DNA from: Siniperca chuatsi
Lineage: Eukaryota; Chordata; Actinopteri; Centrarchiformes; Sinipercidae
DNA length: 64,000 nt
Assembly: GCF_020085105.1 (NCBI RefSeq)
Contig: NC_058051.1
Span: 26,400,955-26,464,954 of the forward strand
Direction of reading: 5' to 3'
Shown here: positions 22,101 through 32,925 of the stretch, in pieces
Position numbering within the stretch: the stretch's first letter is position 1
Layout: every line of letters starts with the position of its first letter
Program-made: the position numbers and the translations under genes
Notes under the pieces: generated by a model
What the model saw: only the letters and a program-made list of their open reading frames with translations
Told to the model about the DNA's origin: nothing
The model's database searches: none

Positions 22101-25100
22101 TGAATTTAAGCACATCAAGCCCTTCGATCGCTCCTACGCTGATAATCCTGGACCTATGGTAAGTATTGTTTTTCCTCCAAAGTGTACAAGTAAAAATTTA
22201 AGGATGAAAATTCAAATGGCAGTGAACTACAACAAAATGTACACTTTCAGGTGGTGTTTGCCACACCGGGTATGCTGCATGCTGGTCAGTCTTTGCAGAT
22301 CTTCAAGAAATGGGCTGGCAATGAGAAGAACATGGTGAGTCTCGTAAGGAAATGGAAGATGTTTTTTAAAATATAACAATACTTGATGAACAACTAGTTC
22401 TGCTTTTTTTTTAGGTAATCATGCCGGGGTATTGTGTACAAGGAACAATTGGTCACAAAATCCTAAATGGGCAGAAGAAACTGGAGATGGAAGGGAGATC
22501 AACAGTAAGAGTTTTTAATTTCACCTTCATCTGTGTTAGGTATGGGATCATACTGCATTTTATACAGTCACATATTTTTCACATGGAACTCATGATCTCC
22601 ATCATGTTATCCCCTATTTCTCTCATTTTCCTTGTGTGCTTAAAGGAATGGTTCAACATACAAACGCTTATTCGCTTTCTTGGCAGGAGTTATATGAGAA
22701 AATCGATACAACCGTCATATCTGTCTGTTAAACACTAAGCTACAGCCAGGAGGCAGTTAGCTTAGCTTAGCTTGGCATAAAGACTGAAAGCAGGGCGTAA
22801 CAGAGTAGCCTGCTCTGTCCAGTGGTAACAAAATCGGCCTACTAGCGCCTCTAAACTTCACTTACTAACATGTTTATGTGTGGGACTATTTTTTGGCCGG
22901 GCGCGGTGAAATTGTCCATATTTCCCCCATAAAACTATAACATGTCCCCTTTACACTTTAGTTTGCATACATGTTAAACAAATGAGGTATAACCATAGAC
23001 TGTATCAAACATGGACGTAGTGTCCGTGACATCACCCATAACTTTCTGAAGAGCCGTTTTGAAGCTTATAGGGGGCTGGTCCGGCAGTCCCAAAATCCGG
23101 CTAATCCGAAAATGGGCAAAAAGGTGGAGCTGAAGCAAGCCGAATGAAGTCTGATTGCTAAACCACCTAGCGGGAACCCACCTGATAGGGCACCCACCTG
23201 TCAGGCAAAGCGGCCATGTCCTTAATTATGCGTAACTTTAAGCCTTAATATAATTTAAACGGGTGAGTTATAAAAAAAATTCACCCCCTCACAGTTTTTT
23301 AAATTAGCTATAGAGATGAAAACCGTTTTTTGTATCAAGCTGTAAACATGTTTCTTTATGCTGTAAAGTTGGGCATTTTAACATGGGGCTCTATGGGGAT
23401 TGACTCGCTTTTGGAGGCAGCCTCAAGTGGCCATTTGATGAACTGCAGTTTTTGGCACTTAGACAGAGCCAGGCTAGCTGTTTCCCCCTGTTTCCAGTCT
23501 TTATGCTGAGCTAAGCTAACCGTCTCTTGGCTCTAGCTTCATATTTAATGAAACAGATGCTAGATTGGTATCGATCCTCTCATCTAACTCTCCAATTAGA
23601 ATATTTCCCCAAAAATCGAAGTATTCCTTAGAAAATAAAAACATGAAATATTGATCAATTTGAAAAACAACACAGGCATAGTGGTTGACAAGTTTTTCTG
23701 TGATTCTTACAGTTGGATGTGAAGCTACAGGTGGAGTACATGTCCTTCAGTGCCCATGCAGATGCCAAGGGCATCATGCAGCTCATTCGTATGGCAGAGC
23801 CTCGGAACATGCTGCTGGTACACGGGGAGGCGGTGAAAATGGAGTTCCTCAAGGGCAAGATTGAGCAGGAGTTCAGTAAGTGCATCTCCATCCACAGCTT
23901 TAGACAGATTTGCAAGGTAGACCTGTGTACAACTCATCAATAATGTTAGGCTTTATTATAAGTAATTGGTAAATATATGTACGCTCACAGTAGAAAGATA
24001 AGGCGTTGTCAGTCTTGTTAATGTTTCTGTTTTTAAATGGCAGGTATAGATTGTTACATGCCAGCCAACGGAGAGACAGCGACTGTGACAACAAACCCCA
24101 GTGTGCCTGTGGATATCTCACTCAACCTGCTCAAGAGGGAGATGGCTCTCGGAGGTATGTTTTGTTGATTATTTAGAAACCTTATGAATTAGTTTGTTTA
24201 ATTTACAGCCTAAGGCGTAATAAAGTGGCACAAAGTTTGTCTTTGGGAACAGTGGTTTAGGTTACAGGGTGCCTACACGGTTTCAGTTTCAGAATTTTGT
24301 TTGTTGGGCCTGACATTTAGATTTCTGTTGATTTGAATGAACGGTTTTTTCAGCGTGTTTTACGCATCTAACAATCTTGCCCCATGCCACCTAAATGTCA
24401 TGTCAGAATGTATGTGAGGTGTTAGGACTATAAAACCAGATAAAATGTATAGTGGTGTGTATCAGGACAGTACAGCAATGGTTTTCCATACTCCTTCTCG
24501 ACGTTTTGTCTAGTTTCCAATCTTCTCAAGACTTGTCTGAAGATTCTGCCCCTATTATTCCTCGTCTTTTCAGACTTATATACCATTTCCATAGCAGTTG
24601 GGTGAGGTATGAATGCAGGCATGGTTTGGTCCTTCAGGTTAATAGTAATAGCAACATGTTACCTTTCCTTTCATGTGCATGTGGTGTGACAAATACTTTG
24701 TGAGGAGAGGTCTGGCGATGCAAGACTATGTTGCCTTTAACAGTTTAAATTGTTTCATTATTGTGACATACACACACACTAATTACCCACTGGGGGTATA
24801 CCACCATTAATCTAAGCATAATTAAAAACACTCCTGGACGAATGAGGGACTACACCGTCTTATAATTAAAAACATTCAATCCATATAAGAATTTTCCAAC
24901 ACATATTGACGTAAAATTCTATAAATATTAATCTACACTTTAAAAATGTCTTTAAAGATGATAAATGTTTGGACTGATTACAGAACAGCGAAGGTGTTAC
25001 TTCACTACGCTTTGGTTTTTCTTAAAAATGATCCTGAACCTGCTTTTGGGGGGGCATTTTTGCATAGTTATAAAATTGTTTGATAAAATTACATGTCTGA

Positions 25101-28100
25101 GCAATGATCACAAATTAGCCAACACCGTATCCCTAAAATTGAAATATAATATCAGTTGACTAATGTTAGTTATATCCAGCGCAGATGTAATTCTGCAATG
25201 TTTGAAACGTTTTAAATATAATACTAACCGCTTCAAATGGCCGTTCATCACTGTTCAGACGCTATTACTACTGCCAGAGCTGCAGCTAGCTGTCAATGCA
25301 TAGTACAGCGGGTTGCCAGATCGTCAGGTCAGGTATCCCCCATATCTAGCTCTTTCACACTTCATCATAATAGCCTGCTTTTTGCAGAAAGCGCACAAAC
25401 CCTGGCACCTCTTCTTGGACCCAAATCTACGCCTATGTGTTTATGTAATTATTTACTTACTATTTTAATTATTTAACTTTATCTGTTAATCTTCTAAACC
25501 ATTCCTGTGTTGAAGGGCCTCTTCCTGATCCCAAAAAACCTCGCACCATGCATGGAACCCTGATCATGAAAGAAAACGTAAGTTCACCGTTATCACATAC
25601 TTCTAACTATATGTCAGTGCAGTAAGTCTGCCGCTCTTAGAATTTTTTAATACCTTTGTGACCTATTACATTTATGACCCGCAGTCTTGTGGGATTTGCT
25701 CGGTTATCGCCAGATCAGATGATGATGTACTTCCTTGTTGTCTTTCCCCGAGCACAGAGTCTGAAGCTAGTGTCGTCGGAGCAGGCTCTTAAGGAGCTGG
25801 GCCTCAACGAACATCAGTTACGCTTCACCTGTCGTGTGCAGCTCCAGGACCCGCACAGCGACCCCGACACACTTCACAGAATCTACACACACCTCAAGAG
25901 GTTACTGGGCCTCCTGCATCAATTTACTAATCTGCATTATTTTGCAATTCACCTACACCATCCACTTTCTCTCCAGTGAACCACATCACTGTTTTTATGC
26001 CTTCTTTTTTACTTGCTCACATTTATTATCTCATTTTATTATTATCTCCCACGGTCTAGTATCTAGCTTCTTTTCATTTCTTTTAGTATATTTGTGATAG
26101 ACTTTAGGAAATACAGTCTGCGTCATTTCTGTTTGAAAATTAAGATTTTTATCTTATCTTCTTTTATTCCTGAATCCTTGTGATGTGAAAGATGTTTAAC
26201 TTATGAGTCATATTTTTTCATTTTCGCTGCATTGTAAGATAACATCTATTATAACCCCTTGCTTTTGCATTTCTATGCTTCAGCGTGTTAAAAGGTTACA
26301 CCATCCAGCACCTCCCTGATGGCACAGTCATGGTGGAGTCTATTGTCATCAAAGTCTCCTCTTCTGCTGAAGACACCAACACCAAAGTCTTACTACTTTC
26401 CTGGAGTTATCAGGTAAAACATTTTCATTGTGCTTCACTGATTTGATTGTACAATGGCATCTAAATGGTCTTTTAAATGCCTTGCACATTACACTTGTTT
26501 TGAGTTCAGTTCAGATATTTATTGACCCACAAGAGTAAATTCTTTTGGCAGCAAAGCAGCACAATCACAGTAAAAACACAATAAGACAATTGAACAGTCC
26601 CACAGTTTTCTGTGGCAGGCCAGAGAGAAGGCGGTTAAAATAGCAAATTTTACAGGTTATAAAAGCATGTACAAGTCTCTCCAGGTCTGGTTTTGATAGG
26701 TGGCCTTATGTATCATGTATGTATTATGTATCATCTGCATAATTATGGTAATGAATGTTGTGTTTATATATTATGTGTCTGAGGAGTAGCATATAAATGT
26801 TAAACAAAAGGGGGCCTTGAATTGATCCCTGTGGAACTGTGTTGACTGTTTTGGAGACGAACCCTCCTATGGAGACATAATAGCTCCTATCATGCAGATA
26901 TGACTTAAACCAATTTAGCATTCTGCCAGACAGTTCCACCCATGATTCTAGTCTTTCTAATAAGATCACACAGATCTGTAGTGTTGAATGCAGCACTGAG
27001 ATCTAGAAGCACAAGAATGGACACCTTTTGAGTCTATGCTTATGCAGAGATCATTGACAACTCTGACATGAGCTGTTTCTGGACTGTGGCGAGGTCTGAA
27101 CCAAGAAAGTTATCAAAAGGCCATAAGCAGTTAGACAATTGTAGAGTTAGGTACTTTAAGCTCTCCACAGTTTCCACTTTCGGCCATTTAAAAATAATCT
27201 GGTGTCTGTACAAGATAACTGACCACAGGCCCATCTGACGACTAATTTCAGTGAAACTGACAACCACTGTGTCATCTGGAAATTGTACTGACTTCTGCAT
27301 TCGATGGTATAGAGAATACACAGTAGTGGCGACAGGACAAAACCTTGTGGGGATAAATAAAAGTCTTGCATGAGTTTTTGTGCCCTCAAAGAGGGCAGTT
27401 GAGCAAAGTGGCAGTTGCATCATCCACCCCTCTCTAGGCAAATTGCAAAGTGTTCAAGGAGACCTGCTCAACCCTGCTGAGCAGCTGAGTCCTGGGTCCA
27501 TATTTATATAGGCAAAAAATGTAGATAACTAGTCATCAAGATTATACATGCCAAAATATGATACCAAAAGTGGCTTAATTTCAAAATGATATTTACTAAT
27601 ATGCCATTTACATTGTAGACTTTAAGTAAATATTGGAAAGCTTTCTTGTATGGCTTAAAGAATAAACATATATGCAAATTAGAATAATTTTACACATTTT
27701 ATATTTTTTCATCACCATACAATGACATTGTTTTACAATGCATGAAAACATGCCGCATCCTGCATGTGCTGTGCAGTATTGCACATAAAATGACTGAAAT
27801 TTCTCTGTGGGTTGTGGTCACACCTCCATGAAGAACATGAAGTCTTCTATTTTATGTCCCCTACAGGTGGGGGGAAATTAATCATCAACCAGTCCTGGGA
27901 AATACACCAATAACAATATGAACACATCTCAAATATTATAGCTCTGCTATAATATGAAATAAATAAATAACAGATAAATAAGACCCTATAATAGATTTAA
28001 ACTATTGTAATTAAGTAGAGATATCGGTCATGATTGTGTTCAAAATAAAAGTTTTAGTCTGCTCTCACTGAGGACCCTTGACACATTATCTTTATGAGGC

Positions 28101-29587
28101 GCTGTAAGAGCGATCAAAGTTTTATTTACTACTGCCGAAATTGTTGCTTCTGACAGAGTCATCACTGATGCTAAATTTTTCTCCCCATTACAAAAAAGCA
28201 TAAAGTTGTAAGGACCTTGGTTTCTGCGAAGACACCATGTGTCTTCTGCATCTCACACGAAGTCAGTCACAAAAGTTTTTATCCAAACTGCATGAATAAA
28301 ACAAGCAGCAGAGAAGGAGGGATGCATCTTCGCCGCAATGAGTGCACGGACAATGATGATGATACATCAGTATATGATAAAGTGTTTGATAAGAAGCTGT
28401 TAAATTTACAGCTTGTGGAATGCTTAAAACCCTGCCCACGCTATTTTCTGTTCCAGATTCTTTTCACCACAGCACACGAGTACGTTTTTGTTGTCTGAAA
28501 TCTAGTCTTACTGTACTGCCAGGTTGATATCCGTTAAACAGTCTGTACATGCCCACACAGTCCTCAGAAGAGGTTTGATCAGCCATTAGAAGCTAAAACA
28601 CTTGTGTGGGCGGACAGTATGAGAGCAGGGGCTTTGAAAGTGAGAATAAGATGAAAGTAGAGGGTGGGGAAACCTATCTGTTAAACCCACATTGTCACTA
28701 CACAATGGAAAGAGTGAATGCTGTATCTTCAAGTGTTACAAAGGGCAAGAAAATAGAAGATATGATGTGTATTTCTGCATCTTTGTCACATCTTTTCTAT
28801 CTTAAATTCTCTCAATAAAAGTATCTTACATATTTGATTGCCACTAAACTTAAACCCAAGATCACACATATACCGTAGTTTTTGATGGGGTTAGATTAAC
28901 AATTGAGGGCGAAATGTATTGATTTTTGCTAGTTATACTCGCCAAATTAAACTTGAAAAACTATTATCTCAAGGATTTTTATTACAGGTGTCAAGTAAAT
29001 AAAAACCACATATTATAGACCAAACAATTAATTAAGAACATAATCTGTGTTTTAAAGTTAGTTGCAGCCATAATTCACTGTAATATGCAATATATCAGTG
29101 GTTACCAGCCTGTGGGAAGAGGTCACAAGATGATGGAAATGGTTTTTTAAAACCCCCACAAAATTATATTCTTTTTTTCTGACTTTTCATTAGTATTTGC
29201 GGGGGGTTTTCTTGTGGAATATCAGATAGGTTTACCTCTTTAGGCCTACAAAAACGTATCAAGTGAAACAATCACTCTGACATATTTAAAAACGAGGGGT
29301 CATAAAGTAAAAAGGTTGGGGAACCACTGTGTCATATAATATGCAGTTACTTACATATACAAATACAGCTTTTAGTCGGTCCTCTACAATTCCTCTATGT
29401 ACCCGAAACCACCTAATGGGTATCTGTGTTGAAGTTAACGTGTGTTAAATTGGAAATATGGTGCTTTGTAATTTCCGACAGTGCTTCTTTTTTGACTTTA
29501 TGTTCTGGTTTTCTTTGTCAGGACGAAGACCTGGGGAGCTTCCTTTCAACTCTGCTGAAAAAAGGGCTTCCATCTGGACTGTGCTGA
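19131..29587 (+). CDS. ints11: Integrator complex subunit 11, metallo-beta-lactamase/beta-CASP RNA endonuclease (17 exons, 601 aa)
   Basis: INTS11 is the catalytic nuclease of Integrator and cleaves snRNA 3' ends and promoter-proximal RNA in the nucleus. Exons: 19131-19158, 19421-19518, 20380-20453, 20566-20794, 20913-21011, 21095-21129, 21225-21363, 21487-21551, 21969-22158, 22251-22334, 22415-22504, 23713-23875, 24044-24154, 25516-25577, 25758-25900, 26284-26413 and 29522-29587; total 1806 nt in frame. The zinc motif HFHLDH falls at residues 68-73, and E203 in SESTYATT is the residue whose mutation inactivates human INTS11. [10 protein letters not shown], the beta-CASP core ([26 protein letters not shown]) and [10 protein letters not shown] follow, then the C-terminal INTS9-binding region ending KKGLPSGLC. 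Human is 600 aa. Most introns are short; introns 11, 13 and 16 are 1.2-3.1 kb and repeat-bearing. AATAAA lies at 29957. It is head to head with cptp and tail to tail with the GPCR gene. Confidence 0.98.
22637..23636. mobile_element. Long-inverted-repeat element of the GCTTAGCTTAGC family, interrupted by a second element (ints11 intron 11)
   Basis: The left arm starts AAGGAATGGTTCAACATAC and reads through GTTAGCTTAGCTTAGC to GACTGAAAGCAGGGC. The right arm, inverted, has AAGGAATACTTCGATTTTTG, then GGTTAGCTTAGCTCAGC and GACTGGAAACAGGG. The arms are about 180 nt and TTA sits next to both ends. The element contains no reading frame. Between the arms sits an unrelated repeat at 22994-23465. Confidence 0.8.
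22994..23465. mobile_element. Repeat inserted inside the GCTTAGCTTAGC element
   Basis: Runs from ATAGACTGTATCAAACATGG and ACGTAGTGTCCGTGACATCA to TTTGATGAACTGCAGTTTTT plus GGCACTT. The outer element resumes immediately after it (AGACAGAGCCAGGCTAGCTG). I recognise this as a common teleost interspersed repeat but cannot name the family; boundaries are approximate. Confidence 0.6.
26512..27440 (-). mobile_element. Two degenerate LINE reverse-transcriptase fragments and a LINE 3' tail (ints11 intron 16)
   Basis: On the minus strand, 27030-26725 encodes an RT piece with motif [20 protein letters not shown], then [35 protein letters not shown] and HNYADDT. One frameshift separates motif A from the rest near 26970. 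Further upstream on the same strand, 27390-27180 has [20 protein letters not shown] and a degenerate [11 protein letters not shown], a second PQG/DD motif pair in shifted frames. Because motifs B and C occur twice, these are two LINEs rather than one. 26512-26640 read backwards ends CAATAAATATCTGAACTGAA, a LINE 3' tail that recurs at 39176. All pieces are dead; YADD/L2- or Jockey-like, subfamily not assigned. Confidence 0.8.
27441..29090. other. Middle of ints11 intron 16, no gene seen
   Basis: AT-rich sequence. A 93-codon open frame at 28217-28498 (+) has no recognisable domain, no flanking coding exons in phase and lies inside the intron, so I do not call it. No clear repeat boundaries. Confidence 0.5.
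29095..29332. mobile_element. Foldback repeat, CAGTGGTTCCCAACC type
   Basis: Left end CAGTGGTTACCAGCCTGTGG, with GGTCACAAG downstream. Right end GGGGTCATAAAG then GGTTGGGGAACCACTGTG, the inverse. Related copies lie at 45457-45765 and 53035-53385. Confidence 0.7.
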
Positions 29588-29929
29588 AATATCTTTTGTC
29601 CCAAAACTATGAACATTTGAAGGAAAATTTACACTAAAAATAGTTAATGCGGCGTCACTATTTTGAACTGGATTTGTGGAGGCTGAAAACTCCATCCCAG
29701 TGCAGAGAATATAAAAACTCTTACCTGTAAACTTCAACAACATTAAGGCTGAATTTCCCTTTCACTGTTGGGATAGTGATCCTTAAATGAACCCATTTTC
29801 CTAAATGTATCCAGGCTGCTGCCCTGATTGGCCCATTCTTTTTTTAGTGATGTTGCAGACTCTTTCATGGACTCATTTATAGACTGAACTGCGCAAGATA
29901 AAGAAAAATAAGATACTCTGAATTGTCCC

Positions 29930-29962
29930 TTTATTTTCATTTACAAATCCAATTTGAATAAA
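29930..29962. terminator. Crossing polyadenylation signals of ints11 (+) and the GPCR gene (-)
   Basis: AATAAA on the plus strand at 29957-29962, 370 nt after the ints11 stop codon. AATAAA on the minus strand at 29935-29930, 140 nt after the GPCR stop codon. If both are used, cleavage 10-30 nt downstream makes the two 3' UTRs overlap by several tens of bases. Confidence 0.5.
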
Positions 29963-30074
29963 CACTTTTATAGAAAAGTCTCATTTTTGCAACACTGAAG
30001 TGACATGTACAGTGACAATGAAGCATATAGAGCTATATTTATAGTAGCATGTGCTTTTACCCCTCTTGGTTCAC

Positions 30075-31043
30075 TCAGCTCCCTGCAATGGTATAAACAC
30101 CTCTCCTCCTCCTGACTCTTCCCCACAGCCATGTCATCTTTAAGGGCTTCCATTTGCAGTGGCTGGTGGTGACGTAGTAAAGCACGGGGTCCAGGCATGT
30201 GTTGAGGGTGACAAGCGCCATCGTGACCCGCCTGGCGTTGTAGATGGCGTTGACAGAGGAGCACCTCTTGATAACATCCAAGCGCCGAAGGAGGTGCAGC
30301 AGGTACACCACATGGTTGGGCAGGAAGCAAAGCAGCGTTATAGCCAGGATGGTGTAAATGACCCTCACGGCTTTTTGGGCTGTTTTAGTCCTTATCATTG
30401 AAATGCGCCTCGCAGCCAGTGGGTAACACACTAGGATGATTATGGAGGGCAGCAGGGAGCCAAAGATCAAGCTCAGTAGGCTGTACGCCGCCAAACGCGA
30501 GCTCCACTCAGCCTTGGCAAAATTCTCGAAGCACATGTCTCTTCCAGATTCGTCTGCATTGGTTTCCAGAGGTCCCATGAGGATAAAGACCAGCATAGCT
30601 ACTCCAGCTACACACCAGAGCACCACACTCACAACCAGGGAGCACCAGGAGCTCCACAGCCTCAAATAGGTGTGCGGATGTACAGTGGCAATGTAGCGAT
30701 CCACACAGATGCAAGTCATAAAACAGATGCTCATGTAGATGTTGGCGAAGAACAGAATCCCGGTGACGCGGCAGGCGATGTCCCCAAACACCCAGTTGTT
30801 TCCGTTGATGTGGTAGTGGATCTTAAAGGGTAGAGTGCAGAGGATGACGATGTCTGCTAGAGCCAGATTGCTGATGTACACACTGAAGGCTGTGCGGGGA
30901 ATAGTCCTGAAGGTGAAGACAAAGAGGGCTGCCAGATTTCCTGGTAGACCTACAACTAAAGCAAGGCTGTAGACCGCTGGGAAAAAGTAGTACTGGTACT
31001 CGGCTGAAGGGGTACTGCAGTTGTCGGCTGTCACGTTCATCAT
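30075..31043 (-). CDS. Class A G protein-coupled receptor, PTAFR/P2Y/LPA-receptor-like, single coding exon, 322 aa
   Basis: Seven hydrophobic segments. N-glycosylation sites NVT (3) and NCS (8). TM1 GLPGN with N36; TM2 LALAD with D64; conserved disulfide pair C91 and C171; DRY at 115-117 (CVDRYIATVHP); TM6 CFLPNH (239-244), where the usual CWxP tryptophan is F and the H matches P2Y/PTAFR receptors; TM7 NTCLDPVLYY with DPxxY at 285-289. ECL2 CFENFAKAEW is typical of the LPA4/6-P2Y group, while EYQYYFFPAVYSL and FLPNHVVYLL recall PTAFR. The ligand is therefore probably a lipid mediator or nucleotide, but I cannot name it. The C tail is short and basic (RVRRRR). Two adjacent ATGs open the frame. 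It is convergent with ints11, lies in an intergenic position where human has PUSL1, and is intact. Confidence 0.92.
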   Translation of the reverse strand: MMNVTADNCSTPSAEYQYYFFPAVYSLALVVGLPGNLAALFVFTFRTIPRTAFSVYISNLALADIVILCTLPFKIHYHINGNNWVFGDIACRVTGILFFANIYMSICFMTCICVDRYIATVHPHTYLRLWSSWCSLVVSVVLWCVAGVAMLVFILMGPLETNADESGRDMCFENFAKAEWSSRLAAYSLLSLIFGSLLPSIIILVCYPLAARRISMIRTKTAQKAVRVIYTILAITLLCFLPNHVVYLLHLLRRLDVIKRCSSVNAIYNARRVTMALVTLNTCLDPVLYYVTTSHCKWKPLKMTWLWGRVRRRRGVYTIAGS

Positions 31044-31383
31044 TGCAGGTTGAAGGGTTTTTTCAGTGTAGTCAAGTGAAAGTCAGACGGCGTAGGTTGA
31101 TTCTCATAAACGCTGCAGGCTCTTTTCTGTAACTGTAATACAAACATGTTTCCATTCAGTTTCCATTCCGCTTTCAATCTTTTACTTGACTAAAAAACAT
31201 TTAGGCATTCTTTGAGTCTGCTTTTAACACAACACATTTTTGTTCCAGAAGCTGACTACATTATTCTGTATTCAGGTTTCTAAAAGCAAAGGGGTTTTCT
31301 AGGTGGACATTTTTACACTTGATAAAATACACACTCACGTGTAATTACTTTACATTTATTTATTTTTTAAAAGAGGGAGAAGT

Positions 31384-31393
31384 GAAACTGAAA
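31384..31393. promoter_or_regulatory. ISRE-like half-site pair GAAACTGAAA
   Basis: Matches GAAANNGAAA, the core recognised by IRF/STAT complexes. It lies about 340 bp upstream of the GPCR start codon, probably in the intron between the noncoding exon and the coding exon. A ten-base match can easily occur by chance. Confidence 0.2.
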
Positions 31394-31650
31394 AGCTAAT
31401 AAAAAGTTATACTTCCACTAGCGTTCTTGAAACATTAAATATATTTCACCTTACTGTTTAACCAAAAGATTTGAATCCTGAGCACTAAATCAGCTGTAGG
31501 ATGTCGAATGGTTTTCACTGCATTTTCGGGAATTACAACTTTTGTGAAACATTAGATTTATATTTGTAAAATCTTAACACAAACTAAACCTAGACTATAT
31601 ATAGTAAAAAAACTAAACTAAAAAACAGCATTTTGGAAAAAGACCCTTAC

Positions 31651-31790
31651 CAAGTTGCTAGCGTGATCTCCAAATGTAGAAGGCTGCACTTGCGTGTTGA
31701 AAACTCTTGAGATAAAATCTGTTTTGTTGCCGTACTTTTTTTGTGCAGCTCCTCTCAGTGCAGCTCGTCAGAATACAGTGAGTATCATGC
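31651..31790 (-). other. Candidate 5' noncoding exon of the GPCR gene
   Basis: On the minus strand a good donor (CAACTTG|GTAAGGGTC) occurs at 31651/31650, and acceptor-like AG sites (TTACAG, CTGCAG) lie about 70-90 nt before the GPCR start codon. A single coding exon preceded by a noncoding exon is the usual architecture of such receptors. The right boundary is unknown. Confidence 0.35.
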
Positions 31791-32584
31791 TGCTCTTTGC
31801 TCAGGCCTCCTGATTTCCTGTTTCTGTGTACTGTAGGTGAAAAAGTTAAGAGAGGGACAGGAAACCATAGCATTATACAAGGTTATGCATACAGTCTACT
31901 TTTATCACCCGCTCACTGCAGTATAATAAGATATGATGAGTGTATTTATATCTTGCAGTTAAGAGCAGTCAACCACATTACAAAAAGGCTGTCTCAGAAA
32001 TTAAGATAAAAAGAAAAACAAAATACACTTCTTAGACGAAATACAAAAAAATAACTCCCACGTGGAAATCACTGTCATCACTGTGCTTCCACCTCATCCT
32101 TCACGTATTTCTAAAATAAATATACATGCACTTCTTAAGGAAATATTTTTCATTCCTGTTACAGATCCTATATGACATTCTTTTATATGCAGCAACTTTG
32201 TCTATCTCTGTCACCCAGTCCTCAAAAAAGAGGCTCTCCAGTTTCTGATAATTTGCCATACAATCATTATTTCTATCTGGGTCCAGACCTTCAATTATTG
32301 CAGAAAAAAAGGTAAAACTTACTTCCTTTAATATAAAGTTTTGGACAGAACGCAGCTCTAACGTTGTGGGACCACAGTGCATGTACCAGCATACCGTCAT
32401 CTCCCCTACATTTCCAGCAGGCTGCATAATCTTTATGATGAGTGTATTTATAATTTCCGTATGGTTTGATGGCTGTTCCAGTAGTTTGATGCTTCACATT
32501 CTCTTTTATATTAGGCCTTAAATGTCTGAGGGTTTTTTTTCAACAAGGTTACCCTGTTTTGAAGTCATGGACATTCAGAACTAG

Positions 32585-32720
32585 ATGAAAAATTAATGGA
32601 GTGTCTTACATATTTGATTTAATGTGATTTTATTTATTTGACTGTGAAGCACTCTGCGTCTGGTGGCTGTGAAAGCTGCTATATAAATAAACTGATTGAT
32701 TGCTTGCTTGCTTAAACTTA
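32585..32720. repeat. LINE 3'-end fragment
   Basis: TTATTTGACTGTGAAGCACT and CTGCTATATAAATAAACTGA then TTGATTGCTTGC is the characteristic end of fish LINE copies (GTGCTATATAAATAAAGTTGATTGA type). Confidence 0.6.
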
Positions 32721-32804
32721 GTTCTTCAAGATTTCCATAGAGTGTATGACTGCTCTCTTGTAAATGAAGTTACTGACGAATTAAAGCATTTTCATACGAG
32801 ATAT

Positions 32805-32925
32805 GGATCGTGTGTGAACAAGATAACTTGTGCACACAAGAGCAATATCTTGCATAAAAACATTATCTTGTGCACACAAGATCATGCCATGTGTGCATAA
32901 GAGCCATTGTGTGCACAAGATAAAA
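32805..32925. repeat. Palindrome-rich ATCTTGTGCACACAAGAT repeat
   Basis: The near-palindrome ATCTTGTGCACACAAGAT (32865-32882) is accompanied by several diverged units (AAGATAACTTGTGCACACAA, TGTGTGCACAAGATAA) over 120 nt. It could be a diverged tandem array of a 20-40-nt unit. Confidence 0.6.

Noticed and set aside
28217-28498. 93-codon frame in ints11 intron 16
   Set aside because: No domain, no in-phase splice partners and no conserved-looking motif.
32101-32427. 108-codon minus-strand frame between the GPCR and RING-PHD genes
   Set aside because: It carries a weak hint of a transposon-like protein but no definable domain, catalytic motif or repeat ends.
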